From Plazaster borealis (Eukaryota; Echinodermata; Asteroidea; Forcipulatida; Labidiasteridae), in contig CM037460.1 in assembly GCA_021014325.1 (NCBI GenBank), forward strand, positions 27,308,336 to 27,372,335: a DNA stretch of 64,000 bases, given 5' to 3'. The notes under the pieces were generated by a model, which was not told where the DNA came from, did no database searches, and saw only the letters and a list, made by a program, of their open reading frames with translations. How positions within the stretch are numbered: the first letter of the stretch is position 1; each line of letters starts with the position of its first letter. Position numbers and translations under genes: made by a program. Below are positions 45,000 through 54,491 of this stretch, piece after piece.

Positions 45000-47900
45000 A
45001 TACCATCTTTATTGAAAAGGTTTCGTTACCCTTTAAACAGAAAACTAAATAATTAAGAAATTGGCCAGAGGTTCCCCTATGGGTGGTAAACCGAATAGGA
45101 GTGTCAATCATTCTCCCAGGAAAGGGCTGGATAGTGTCTGGGGCTAACAATACATTAAATAAAGAAAAGGACCCTCACATTTTTTTGATTTTGTTTACTG
45201 TCAGCTTCGTTTTTGTAGAAAAGTGTTTTTTGTGTTAATCGTTGACATTGTAAATATTGAACTTCTATTAAAAAGGGCATGACGGCCAACGGGGATAAAG
45301 GGCACGGCAATTATGGCCGTGAAGAAGGTAATTGTTTGAGGGGCATCACGGTCAGTTGGAAGGGCATCGACGGCACTTGCCGCCGTGTAATTCGAGGCCT
45401 GAATCTTTTCAAAGATACTCATCAGAACAAATGTATTGCTTCTAAGTTTAACTCTTCCACTAAACCAAAACACATTAAAAGTTATATTACCACAAATGTT
45501 GACATTTTAGTTTGCTTAATATTATCAAAGAGATGAAGGGCTGAAATACTTTTGCCTGAAAGTGAAATCCTTTAGAATGCAAAATTAGGAAAATAGTAAA
45601 CTTTCTCAAGAAATAATCACTCAAATGTAAACTCTTTGGGTTATTGTAAGCTTTTATTAACTTGCACAACAATTTGCAGAGACTGATAAATTTGTGGATC
45701 AATTTCTGTTTCTAGATGATAGAGCGTTATGTTCAGAACTCCCATGCTAAGACTCACAATCAGTACAAGATGCAAGTCAGCGATGTCTTTGAGATCGATA
45801 AGGAAGGGGAGGCAGAAAATTTCAACGATGTTGGAAATAAGTAAGTTGCCATTTGATGATGTGTGTTGTTTACATTTACTAGGTCAATCACAAGCTTTAT
45901 GGGTGCAAAAGGCTAAATATTCAAAAATACTAAAAACATACTTAGAAGTCTCACAGCGTTTTACAGTAAAGGGAAAATTATCATGAATTTTTATCCTCTG
46001 CTCAATTTAATATGGGGAGTCCCAAGGCCCGGAGAGTTATTCTCCCTCCAAATAAAAACACCCCTACAGCAGTGAAACTTTCCAAACGTCCGAGCATCAA
46101 TCTTGAAAAATGTCCCTAAACCTCTCGGCAAATAGGACCATTTTTTTCAGGGCCTATGTCATCCAAAATACCTCAAGTTAGAAGTCGAAAAGCCCCAGGT
46201 CACAATTGGGCAAAATGTTTTACACTTTCCTCCTTTTATTGGGCTCTCAAATCTGTCTAGTATGGAATATTTTGAGGGCGTACAAAATATTAATGAGGCC
46301 GACGCTCTGTTTTCTCCCTCTTTAGTGAGGTGCACCCTTATGGGGAACTGTAATTGCTAATTAGGCTCTTAATTTGAATTTGTGTCACAGAATGTTATTG
46401 TGGCATGGCTCTCGGATGACAAACTGGGCTGGTATCCTGGGTCAAGGATTGCGTATTGCACCACCTGAAGCACCGGTTACCGGCTATATGGTATGTATCT
46501 ATTTAAGATTGATGGCTATCTTTGTCCGATACCCTGTTTACTCAAAGACAATGACAATTCAAATCTGATTTCATAAAATAGAGCCAGACTATATTTTACT
46601 TGCAGACTGATTTTGATAATGCTGTGTTGAATGGAGGAATGACAAGATGGGTACACTGTGATAAAGATTTCTGAAGCATCTTTATTGTATCACTATGGTG
46701 TACATTTTGCTATTGTACAGGTAGTGTTTCTACTTTGTTGTTTTGCAAAGATGTTAATTTTCAGTTGAATTCTTTAATTTATAATCTATACCTCCCAGTT
46801 CAATCTCTACTAACCGAAGAAATCAATTGTCAATGTAATGAAATATTCCTTCCTTTTCATATAGTTTGTTGTTTGGTTTAAATCCTTCCTTTTGATATAG
46901 TTTGGTAAAGGAGTTTACTTTGCGGACATGTCGTCCAAGTCGGCCAATTACTGCTTTGCAACAAGGTCAAAGAACACTGGTCTTCTACTGTTGAGCCAGG
47001 TAAGAGATTGGTCAATGAGATTGATCCACTAATCCAGACCATGAATCATTACTGAGCTTTATATCGCTGTTTTTTGTTATGGTTTTTTTTTTATGAGAGA
47101 CCGCCTAGCATCATCAAGGTGAGGGTTACACTTAAGTGATTTGAGCTGTCGACCCAAATCAACTGTCACCAGGGGCACATTGCCACCTACTCCTGGGGCT
47201 GAAACAGGGTTACCCCCTTCACAGTCCGTAAGAATGTAGGCATGGTTATCATGGTCTCCACCAGTGGGTCCAACCTAGTTCCTCCTATCAGAACGTTTGA
47301 GCGGGAAACCAGACTTTCTGCTTCTTCTCACCCATACACTCTTAATTTGCTGAGATGTAGAACAAAGAGCCATTCCAACAGCTTTATTCCACGTACTGCA
47401 TCTCTTTGGAACTCCTTGCCTGGTGCATGTTTCCCTCCATCCTACAATCTAGACTGTTTTAAGAGGAATATCAATTCCTACCTCCAGCTCCCCTGAGTTA
47501 TCTTCACATTTAATAATTTTCTTCTTGTAGCCTCTTGGCTGGTAGAGCAGAATGCAATACCTTCCCAACTTTTTACAAAGCAATTATGGTTAAGTGTCTT
47601 GCTCACGGGCACAAGTGTCATGACCAGGATTCGAACCCACACTCTGCTGCTGACAACACCAGAGCTTGGGTCCGGTGAACTAGACCACTCGGACACGACA
47701 CGTCACGATACTATTGCAATTGATACAATCATTCTTCTTCTGTATTTACTCTGACTTTTCCCCTCAATTCAGGGATGCCAGTTTTCCGGCTATTGCCGGA
47801 ATTCCGGCTTTTTAAAATTTTCCTAAAATTTTTCCGGCGCTCCGTGTTCCATCAGGCCGGAGAAAATATATTTTATTGAAAACAGATTTCCGGCGCTCGT

Positions 47901-49757
47901 TTGGAGCGACTCGTGTTTAATGATAATATGTTTTGAAAGCGCCCTCAAGCGTTCGTACATGTATAAATGCCGGAAGTATTGAGCGAAGACTAGACTTTTC
48001 TGTCGAATGTGTGCGTGGTGCCGTATGGTATGTATCGATATATTTTGTGTGTACAGCCATACACGATCTTTGGACCGTACATGAAATCGCTCTGAGAATT
48101 TTGTTTCGCGGACGATTGGCGTTACCATTGAGACATACCGACTGAGTTTTTGGCGTTACATTGAGTCATTATGGATGTTGAAAGAGAAGCTAATTTGAAA
48201 CAAATTGATTGAGGGGTAAACAATAGGTTTAATTTGCGGTGGCTGGAATCGAAAGACAGTGGGGGTTATTTTTTATCAGACTACATGAGGAAGATCGACA
48301 ACGTGGGTAAATTTTCTTTTTCTTTATGTTTTATAACAAAAATCGCTGTTATGTTTTTTATTGTTTTTTGGTCTGAGCGGCGGGGGGGGGGGGCGGTGAC
48401 CCCCTTTCCTTCGCAGCGAATTTTTTTCAGGCTCTGAAGGAAAGAGTCACTGGCATCCCTGCTCAATTAAATACTCTATACCTTTGACATCCTAGGTTGG
48501 CCTTGGAACACCCAACACCCTCCTAGCAGCTGATTATAAAGCAGATAAACTCCCAGCTGGGAAACACAGCGTTAAAGGACTCGGTAAAATAGCACCAAAC
48601 CCATCCTCTGATTTCACCATGTAAGTTTTTCACTCGGCATACCTTTCAAAACCTGCCAGAAATTATTGTCTTGATTATGTATTCATAAATAATTGTCTCC
48701 TTGGTGCATAATTTTTTCATTAAAAACACATCAAAGTTAAAGATTTATCTTGTATTGCATAGCAAAATGCTCCTCAAAATCATAAGGTGCTGATTACAAA
48801 TAAACATTTGCTAGCTGGAATTTACATTACATGTTTACAAAACACCTCTGTTTGAAAACATTTATAAAGCAATGCATGGTTGTAGTTAATGCTGTAGCAC
48901 TATGTAAAAATTTCCTTTGAGTAGTGTTGGTTCTAAGAAGAGACCGTTTTTGCTCATCGATTCAGCTGAGTGTGTTCAGGGCGGATTGCACCAAGTGGTC
49001 TTAAACCGGTCTATGTGGTATAGCCGGCTAACTTTAGAGGCGCTTAGACAGTCTTTAATTATAGACTGATTGCAATACCACAGTCTATATTTTAAGCCAG
49101 TCTTAAATCTTAAGCCTGTGCTGAGCTGGCTGTGATCGGTCTTTGTTTTGTTTTTAAACATGGCGCTACATCTGTTAGTTGTTGATTAGTTCATGCAAAG
49201 AGCCCTATGACGAGACTGTATATTGATAGCGCTTACTCGGTCTGTAATTTTATCCCAGGCTTTTTGTTTTCCCTCCATTGTCGCCTAATGTATGATCTTT
49301 GTTTACCTTTCAAAGCCATTGTCACTGTCTCAGTGTGCTATGGATAATGGTGGCCATCGTAACTAACCAAGCTTAGGAATGCTTGTTTGTACATGTATTT
49401 CACTACTGCTCACTGACAAATCTAAGACCGGCTTATTCCAACAGGCTTAACAACGGACTAAGCTAAGACCGTCTAAGGCAGATAGCTGGCTGTAACTGAC
49501 TGGTCTTAGACCACTGGCTAAGACCGTTTTATTGCAATCCGCCCCTGGAGAAACTTGGTTATAGTACATTTACTAATGAAACTTGTTTTTCTTAACCTTA
49601 CAGGCCAGACGGCACTGTTGTTCCACTGGGGAAGGGGACTGACACTGGCGTGGATAACCCCAACGGCTACACTCTCAACTACAATGAGTTTATCGTCTAC
49701 AACACAAACCAGATTCGTATGCGCTACCTAGTTTGTTTGAAGTTTATCTTCAACTGA
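34142..49757 (+). CDS. PARP2-like poly(ADP-ribose) polymerase with two N-terminal WWE domains
   Basis: DNA-break-activated nuclear ADP-ribosyltransferase. Exons: 34142-34382, 35087-35293, 36440-36640, 37498-37622, 38997-39093, 39949-40127, 42056-42127, 43039-43262, 44127-44190, 44627-44761, 45716-45840, 46391-46490, 46901-46999, 48496-48620 and 49604-49757. They sum to 715 codons plus stop. Residues about 8-75 form a WWE domain ([11 protein letters not shown]) and about 84-148 a second ([11 protein letters not shown]). Next come a basic and acidic linker of about 67 residues with KRTK and PAKSAKRTK stretches, a WGR domain (about 225-350, WCRWGRVGKVG), the helical regulatory domain (about 375-520) and the catalytic domain. 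The catalytic triad is visible as His562 (WHGSR), Tyr596 (GKGVYFADM) and Glu693 (NYNEF). From the WGR domain on it follows human PARP2 closely; human PARP2 is 583 residues and has no WWE. The start ATG has a good context (ATCATGG) and follows an AG that could close a 5' UTR intron. Confidence 0.93.
35317..35935 (+). mobile_element. tRNA-derived SINE split by a younger MITE, PARP2 intron 2
   Basis: Head at 35317-35400 (GTGTGTCGTGGTTGTGCGGA, GATCAGCAGAGTGTGGGATT); the rest resumes at 35591 (CAGGTCGTGACACTTGTGTC) and ends at AAGAAGCCACTATTATAT. A 190-bp inverted-repeat element interrupts it in the B-box region. It begins about 24 bp after the donor of the PARP2 exon ending at 35293. Confidence 0.9.
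35401..35590. mobile_element. GGGCCCAATTTCAT-family element inserted in a SINE
   Basis: ACCCAATTTCATAGAGCTGC to GCAGCTCTATGAAATTGGGC, flanked on both sides by CAGG, and interrupting the SINE at 35317-35935. It is therefore younger than that SINE copy. Confidence 0.88.
36697..37081 (+). mobile_element. TTAA-type MITE, subtype 2, PARP2 intron 3
   Basis: TTTAAAGGGTTTGGTAATGA at the left, AGCGTATACAATCCCTTTTA at the right, interior CTGCGTGGACATAACCGCTC. It is followed without spacer by the subtype 1 copy at 37081. The two fill almost the whole intron 36641-37497. Confidence 0.85.
37081..37454 (+). mobile_element. TTAA-type MITE, subtype 1, PARP2 intron 3
   Basis: AAAGGCCCTGTACACGTTTG at the left, ACCAAACGTGTACGATACC then TTTAA at the right. 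Back-to-back with the subtype 2 element; they share the TTTTAAAGG junction. Ends about 43 bp before the exon at 37498. Confidence 0.85.
37640..38290 (+). mobile_element. CR1/jockey-type LINE 3' end with (ATT)n tail
   Basis: Translation from about 37690 gives [60 protein letters not shown] and [10 protein letters not shown], ending in a stop at 38179. This is a second LINE family, different from the one at 4590. After the stop come TAGAGCGCCATAGAAATG and an ATT-repeat tail to about 38290. It starts just after the donor at 37622 of the PARP2-like gene. Confidence 0.9.
38315..38715 (+). repeat. Dispersed repeat pair, copy with nested insertion
   Basis: Colinear with 29390-29695 but interrupted after CATTGCTAATCTTAAG by about 110 bp (38357-38470), the AACTATAAATAAATAGTAAA repeat. 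That smaller repeat also occurs at about 19490, 24465, 32760 and 48890, and inverted at 50130-50210. Confidence 0.75.
38785..38895 (+). repeat. Single dispersed unit of the PARP2 intron minisatellite
   Basis: One diverged unit: GATGCATACACCA, ATAATGCAGGCTTGCATAG, CTATCTGTCATTTAAGACCACAG and GGAGAGTAGGAGGGT in the same order as in the array. It is about 1.9 kb upstream of the array, in intron 4 of the PARP2-like gene, about 100 bp before the exon at 38997. Confidence 0.8.
39107..39482 (+). mobile_element. TIR element, CAGGGCTCGAAATT family, PARP2 intron 5
   Basis: Begins CAGGGCTGGAAATTAACACT and ends AAATTCGAGCCCTG. Flanked by TATAG and TATAA (4 of 5 bases match). It starts 13 bp after the splice donor at 39094. 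No coding capacity. Confidence 0.82.
40134..40550 (-). mobile_element. tRNA-derived SINE directly after a PARP2 splice donor
   Basis: Its (AAT)n tail starts immediately after the GTAAAT donor at 40128. Then come AGTGGCTTCTTATATAGCGC, the body, and the head ending GCCACGACACGCC. The B-box region reads GACCGGGACTCGAACCC. Near full length, antisense to the gene. Confidence 0.92.
40695..41945 (+). repeat. Minisatellite of 92-116 bp units in PARP2 intron 6
   Basis: About 12 tandem units, each carrying GCATTCACCACATGRTATCAT then a CAGGCTGRCAT core and CTATCATTCAAAACC. Anchor positions are 40700, 40816, 40921, 41015, 41119, 41222, 41317, 41409, 41521, 41634, 41747 and 41861. Central units are 92-105 bp, the longer ones having a doubled CATTCAAAAC. 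Outer units are 112-116 bp and carry an extra GATAATGAATGGTTGGACAG segment. It lies wholly between exons 39949-40127 and 42056-42127. ORFs across it are by-products. Confidence 0.95.
42540..42960 (+). repeat. Dispersed repeat, copy 1 of a direct pair
   Basis: Shares GCGGAAGGCACATTTTTT-type sequence, GTTCGGTCAAATCCGGTCAT, TCCATGGGGTT, CTTTGAAGTTTGC and GAGGCTGGTGGGATGAGC in order with 51832-52260. In PARP2 intron 7. Confidence 0.8.
44255..44583 (+). mobile_element. tRNA-derived SINE, variant body, PARP2 intron 9
   Basis: It starts in the anticodon-arm region (GGACTCAAGCTCTGG), with TTCATATCCTGG as a decayed B box. The body has GGGACATTAAGCC and AGCACTCTTGTTTACAGGTT. The tail is (AAT)n at 44566-44583. 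Same subfamily as 2870-3242. Confidence 0.88.
44791..45401. mobile_element. TIR element with 6-bp target duplication, PARP2 intron 10
   Basis: 16-bp termini CAGGCCTTGAATTACA and TGTAATTCGAGGCCTG (one mismatch), flanked on both sides by AATCTT. The interior is rich in GGCC/GGCCGT motifs plus a T-run of about 27 at 44968-44994. It starts 29 bp after the donor at 44762. No transposase seen. Confidence 0.82.
47258..47525 (+). mobile_element. LINE reverse-transcriptase C-terminal remnant inside another repeat
   Basis: Encodes [32 protein letters not shown] and [20 protein letters not shown] to a stop at 47494. Same family as 4590-5265. It interrupts a repeat whose uninterrupted inverted copy is at 51385-51620. 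Confidence 0.85.
47575..47705 (-). mobile_element. SINE head fragment, PARP2 intron 13
   Basis: Only the first about 130 bp: body start CAATTATGGTTAAGTGTCTT, B-box region GGATTCGAACCC and head ending GACACGTCACG. It follows a LINE remnant. Confidence 0.75.
48977..49547. mobile_element. TIR element, CAGGGCGGATTGCA termini, PARP2 intron 14
   Basis: CAGGGCGGATTGCACCAAGT at the left, GCAATCCGCCCCTG at the right (inverse with one extra base). Subterminal AAGTGGTCTTAAACC pairs with the right-hand GACTGGTCTTAGACCACTGG. About 570 bp, no coding capacity, no obvious target duplication. Confidence 0.75.
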
Positions 49758-50831
49758 GGGGGATACTGCATAATGATGTATAAAGTGGTGTCTTGTTATA
49801 GGGGAGAGGCTTGTGGGAAGGGAGTTACTTGAGGAGAGTTCAGTGGAGTCTTGATTGGTGATGTCATGAAATGGTTATCGTTAGAATGTAAGCTGTGTAG
49901 ACAAGTACCTGATTCTTGCCACTGCCTTCAAAGTTGAAAACCACTTGGGTGGAATATGAACCCAATACCACCGGATGGGGTAGGATTTGAAATTGTAACA
50001 CAACAGCTATATACTGAGAATTTTCAAATGCAAGATTAGATTAATATTCTATGTTTCAAGAAAACTTTGTAGAGGTTGTACAATAGATTTTTATCAATCC
50101 TTTAGTTGGAAAAGAAGTTGGTTATTGTGTGGCAAGTCAATCTCCAAAAGAGATTTTACACATGGTTGTACCCACAAGTTTACTGTTTATAGTTACTTCT
50201 TATAATTCAATCTATGTTTTTTTGTACAATACTTGAAAACATTTGTCATGAGGCGGTATTTCTCAGAATGACTATGAAGTGAGTTCCTCCACTCGTCGGT
50301 CTGCTACAATGTACCGGAGACACTTACATTTCTCAGACTACATTAATAAGTGATGTTACAATCACTCAAGAAAACTTTGAAACTTTCTTGTTCAAATTTA
50401 CACCGGCGTGTAATTTTTAAAGATTTTCTCAAAATCTCCTTGAGCCTTAACATTTTTGAGAAAAAAGTAAAGCAGTCACCAAAGAGGAGAGGAAAAATAC
50501 TTGAAATTGTGTCCAAACCTGTAGTTTTGTCTTTGGAGCTGGATCTGGATACTGCAATCAATCTCCCATTAAAGAGATGTACAGGTTGCAGGTGGAAATT
50601 TCAAGGTGATGCACAGAGTCTGTAAAGTTCCTGAGTTGTAACATCTTGGAGGTTCTGGGTCTAGAGTAAGGGGGGAATCCAGGAAGCCGTTTTTCAAGAT
50701 TTTCACTAACTTTAACTCATCCCTGTTTCAGGATTGCATAGTTAGTTTATTAATGACTGACACATTTGTTTTTGCCAAAACTTGTATACAACCTTTGCTT
50801 TATTGGTCACATTTTCTAATACTTATTTTTC

Positions 50832-50837
50832 AATAAA
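50832..50837 (+). promoter_or_regulatory. Candidate polyadenylation signal of PARP2-like gene
   Basis: An AATAAA hexamer lies about 1.07 kb after the stop codon, followed within 40 bp by T/G-rich sequence. Position and context only. Confidence 0.35.
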
Positions 50838-50950
50838 GATTGGTTAGTGAGGTTCTTTTGTGCTGCATTAGAGAGGTTTAATTTGTAAATGAGGGCTATG
50901 TTAAATCAAAGAAGAAAATGTAAATATTTTAAGACTAATGGGGTACTTTT

Positions 50951-51074
50951 GGGACGCTAGGTGGCAGCAGACTTACCAGGTAAACCCATTGTTCTTGGAA
51001 ATATGCGCATACTCGGAACTACGCAAACAATGGACATTTACCTGGTAAGTCTGTTGCCGCCTAGGGTTCCAAAG
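50951..51074. mobile_element. Small foldback element (ACTTACCAGGTAAA family)
   Basis: GGACGCTAGGTGGCAGCAGA with ACTTACCAGGTAAA at the left; TTTACCTGGTAAGTCTGTTG with CCGCCTAGGGTTCC at the right. Loop with ATTGTT/AACAAT pairing. It lies about 1.2 kb after the PARP2-like stop. Confidence 0.87.
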
Positions 51075-51384
51075 TTTCCCATTGCTGGAATCTTTTCTTT
51101 AAATATGATAGATAAGTTAATGTGATTTATATTTTCTGGTTGAACAGAAAGTTATCTGTAAATTATTTCCTTTGTAAATGATACTAAGCAGTTGGAAAGA
51201 CTCTGAATAGATTAACATGATACTCAGTATCGTTGGATTATTTGTCGGACCAGTTATGTGGACTTGAAATTGATTGAATAGTCATTATTTGGAAAGCTTT
51301 CATTGAAAATGTGTTCAGAACCGTTCCTGCCACATTTAATTATCATTCAATGCAAGTGAGAATTCAATCTTGAACAATACTACA

Positions 51385-51620
51385 TAAGTGTAAAGTTGGG
51401 AAGGTAGTTCATTCTGCTCTACCAGCTAGGTTCCTCATGGATGATACCCATGCCTACATCCTTATGGACTGTGAAGGGGGTAACCCTGTTTCAGCTCCAG
51501 GAGTAGGTGGCAACGTGCCCCTGGTGACAGGTGATTTGGTCGACAGCCCAAATCAGTTAAGTGTAGCCCTCACCTTGAAGTGGCCGTCCAGCCTTGTGGT
51601 GTTAGGCGATATCTCATACA
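51385..51620 (-). repeat. Dispersed repeat, inverted relative to 47095-47570
   Basis: GGGGGTAACCCTGTTTCAGC, GGAGTAGGTGGCAACGTGCC and CATTCTGCTCTACCAGCTAG are the inverse of sequence at 47095-47240 and 47530-47570. There the two parts are separated by a LINE remnant. Confidence 0.78.
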
Positions 51621-51831
51621 AAAAAAAACATAAAAAAGATTCAATGTATTATATTGTATTTAATTGTACAGACCTAAATATGTGACACTCAATGCCAAAC
51701 CAGGCACTTCCATCCAAACCTTAAAACTGGGTTTATTTGCTCATCCAATTCATGAGAATAAGAGCTTTCAAATAACACCTCATTAAGGCCTAGGTAAGTA
51801 CTTATTAAGATTAAGAATGTTTAACTCTGCG

Positions 51832-52260
51832 TCTAGCCGGTGGCTTGTAGCGAAAGGCACATTTTTTCATTTTTTTCAATAAATTAAGAGTGTTCGGTCA
51901 AATCCGGTCATATTACGTGTAATCCTCTATATTAGAACCCCCCTTTTGAGATAGTATAGTCATCCATGGGGTTTAGTTTACTAACAGGTCACCATCACTC
52001 TTTGAAGTTTGCCGGCGGCAGTCCCCAAAGACATGTCAACAAACAAAAAAACATACGTTGTACCATCCATTGAAAACCTTGCATTTTATTTCTAGATAAG
52101 GTCTGCAGCCAACACAATGTAATCTATCTATCATCAGGCTACTACAAAGTCTTTCTAGCATGGGAAATGCATTGGGACCACCCCCAAACAGACTTAATTA
52201 CCCTTTAATTAAAAGTGCCTTCCCAAGAGGCTGGTGGGATGAGCCATTTATTTTGGGGGG
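51832..52260 (+). repeat. Dispersed repeat, copy 2 of a direct pair
   Basis: Colinear with 42540-42960 over about 420 bp. It includes GTTCGGTCAAATCCGGTCAT and AGAGGCTGGTGGGATGAGCC, followed by a G-run. Downstream of the PARP2-like gene. Confidence 0.8.
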
Positions 52261-52532
52261 GGGGGCCTCAGGGCGCAGGGTTAAGACATCAAACCACAGT
52301 AATATCATGGCTGATGTTGAGGTTGTCTTCACTTTTAACGCCACTTTCATTATTTCTGATTTCTGATTTTGGGCTGGGGTGTCACAGAAGGGAAATGCGA
52401 CTTGTAAATCTACTTTTTCCAGTACCTTGCACAGTCAGCCTCGTTATAAAGAGCACATTATAAAGTCCCGAATCTCATTTCTGCTTTGCGTTTCTTTCTT
52501 TTTGCTATCCTCTTATAACAAAGTTCCTGTTA

Positions 52533-52856
52533 TTAACTCTTTCAGTGCCAAGGTCTTACATGTACAATCTATTTTATGTATTCCGAAAGGGCCATTATCG
52601 TACATGTGCGATCTTTTTTATGTACTCAAAAAGTGTCATCAAACGTACATGTACGACCCACAGTATACATGTTATCACAAGAGGGCATTATCACTCAAGA
52701 AATACTATTGACTTTGGGATGTAGCAAGGCAACACAAACCAGCAAAATACATTTTGTTTGGTGGGAAAGACTTATTTATTTTTTGTTATACTTTAATTTT
52801 AAAAACCTCAAAAAGCTGGGCATTTTAGGTCAAAACGTGGGCACTGAAAGAGTTAA
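52533..52856. mobile_element. TIR element, TTAACTCTTTCAGTGCC termini
   Basis: 17-bp ends TTAACTCTTTCAGTGCC and its inverse GGCACTGAAAGAGTTAA around about 290 bp containing repeated TACATGTAC-type blocks. Downstream of the PARP2-like gene. Nonautonomous. Confidence 0.78.
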
Positions 52857-53460
52857 GAGGTAATTTGGTCAGTCCCAGTAATCTTGTGATAACAAGAGTC
52901 GAGGGTGTGATGAGAATGTTTGAATACTCGTTATTGGGCCTGTTATAAAAGGGTCGATTGATCAAAGAGCAACGATTGATCAGTGGGCAACTAACAAATG
53001 TTTCTAAAGAACAAATGAAACTTTAAAGATGGAAAATTCATTCCATGAATGTATTCAGAGATTTTTTTTTTTTTAAGTTATAACTACTCGGAGTAATATT
53101 GTAAATGTTAAAAGTTACACAAATAAAGCAAAGCATTACTCATATGTATGGTTTATTATTTTGTTGTGCAGTATCTCATTTATTAATATACAATTTTGTG
53201 TCAAGCTATTTTTATATTGAATTATCCTAAATTCAGGAATGATATTCTTTCTACTTTAGTCCGATTTCCAATTTGTTTACCATTGGGAAAAATCAGAAAA
53301 ACTATGATTAAATAGCCTGAAAAGTTTATACCAAATGAACATGTAGGTCAGCCTGTGTACTCAATAAAAATATTCCTACTTTTTTCCCCAAGGACCAAAT
53401 ATCATGCCTGTAATTTCTCCATGGTTAACCTCCAGCTGTGATAGCATGCTATTGTTCCAT

Positions 53461-53537
53461 CGCTCCATTATTTGGCACGAATGTCGCGATGGCTACATAT
53501 TAAACAATATCGCGCCATTCGTGTGAAATAATGGAGG
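53461..53537. repeat. Inverted repeat, 28-30-nt arms
   Basis: CTCCATTATTTGGCACGAAT with GTCGCGAT pairs with ATATCGCGCCATTCGTGTGA and AATAATGGAG. Loop about 17 bp. A second smaller pair, CATTCGTGGG and CCCACGAATG, follows at about 53566-53628. Intergenic. Confidence 0.75.
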
Positions 53538-53663
53538 TTAAGTCGCATAATGCCCTCAGTGTTCACCCCATTCGTGGGATACGAATGGCCCTCCGGCTTC
53601 GCCCTCAGGCTATTCCTACCCACGAATGATGCGCACCTCCGGCATTTGACTGATTCAACTGAT

Positions 53664-54036
53664 TTAAAGGCACTGAACACGTTTGGAAATTGTCAAAGAC
53701 CAGTGTTCTCACTTGGTGTATCCCAACATATGCATAAAATAACAAGCCTGTGAAAATTTGGGCTCAATTGGTCATCGAAGTTGCAAGAAAATTATGAAAG
53801 AAAAAACACCCCTGTTGTACAAATTTGTGTGCTTTCAGATAGGAATAAAAACTTCTTGCAAGAAGTTTTTATTATTTTAGTGAGAAATTACCTCTTTCTC
53901 AAAAACTACGTTACTTCAGAGGGAGTCACTTCCTACAATGTTTTATACTATCAACAGCTCTCCGTTGCTTGTTACCAAGTAAGTTTTTAAGCTAATATTT
54001 GTTTTGAGTCATTACCAAACGTGTACGATACCTTTG
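53664..54036 (+). mobile_element. TTAA-type MITE, subtype 1
   Basis: TTTAAAGGCACTGAACACGT to ACCAAACGTGTACGATACCT, with an interior nearly the same as 27818-28193. It lies between the PARP2-like and MTG2 genes. Confidence 0.85.
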
Positions 54037-54491
54037 ACTACCAAACATGTGGCTATAAAGCATGATTGTGTTAGTTAACAAGATCTCCTTTACAAAGAAT
54101 TCACCTACATCTTCATTTGTGAGCTTGGCAGATTAAAGAAAACCATTGTGAATGCATTTCTCCCCTTCTGGTTTTTAAATTATTTTAAATATTTCAAGCA
54201 AACTCCTTCAGTGGAATATATAGCTTTATATGCTTGTTCTGTATTCTGGTTGGCTAAAACACGGTCACGTGGGGTGAACTAATATAGTCTAGTCACCGCG
54301 CGCGCGTTTTGCAGGAATAGTGCCCGATCGGGCACTAGTCTTTTAATTTTTGACTGGTTACAGCGCCCTCTGTTGACGTGAACCGTGAACAGCAACTAGA
54401 AAACTTTCTTTCTTTTCTAAATTTCTTTTCTTATTTCACATTTAAGACCGAGGTGTGTTATAAAACACATATGGACTGTCTGTCATGATTC

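Noticed and set aside
34142..49757. Assignment as PARP1 rather than PARP2
   Set aside because: There are no zinc-finger or BRCT exons, and the WGR, helical and catalytic sequences ([33 protein letters not shown]) match PARP2 much better.
50350..50625. 91-residue ORF with Lys-rich N-terminus after the PARP2 stop
   Set aside because: It lies within the likely PARP2 3' UTR, with no recognisable domain and an overlapping antisense ORF of similar length.
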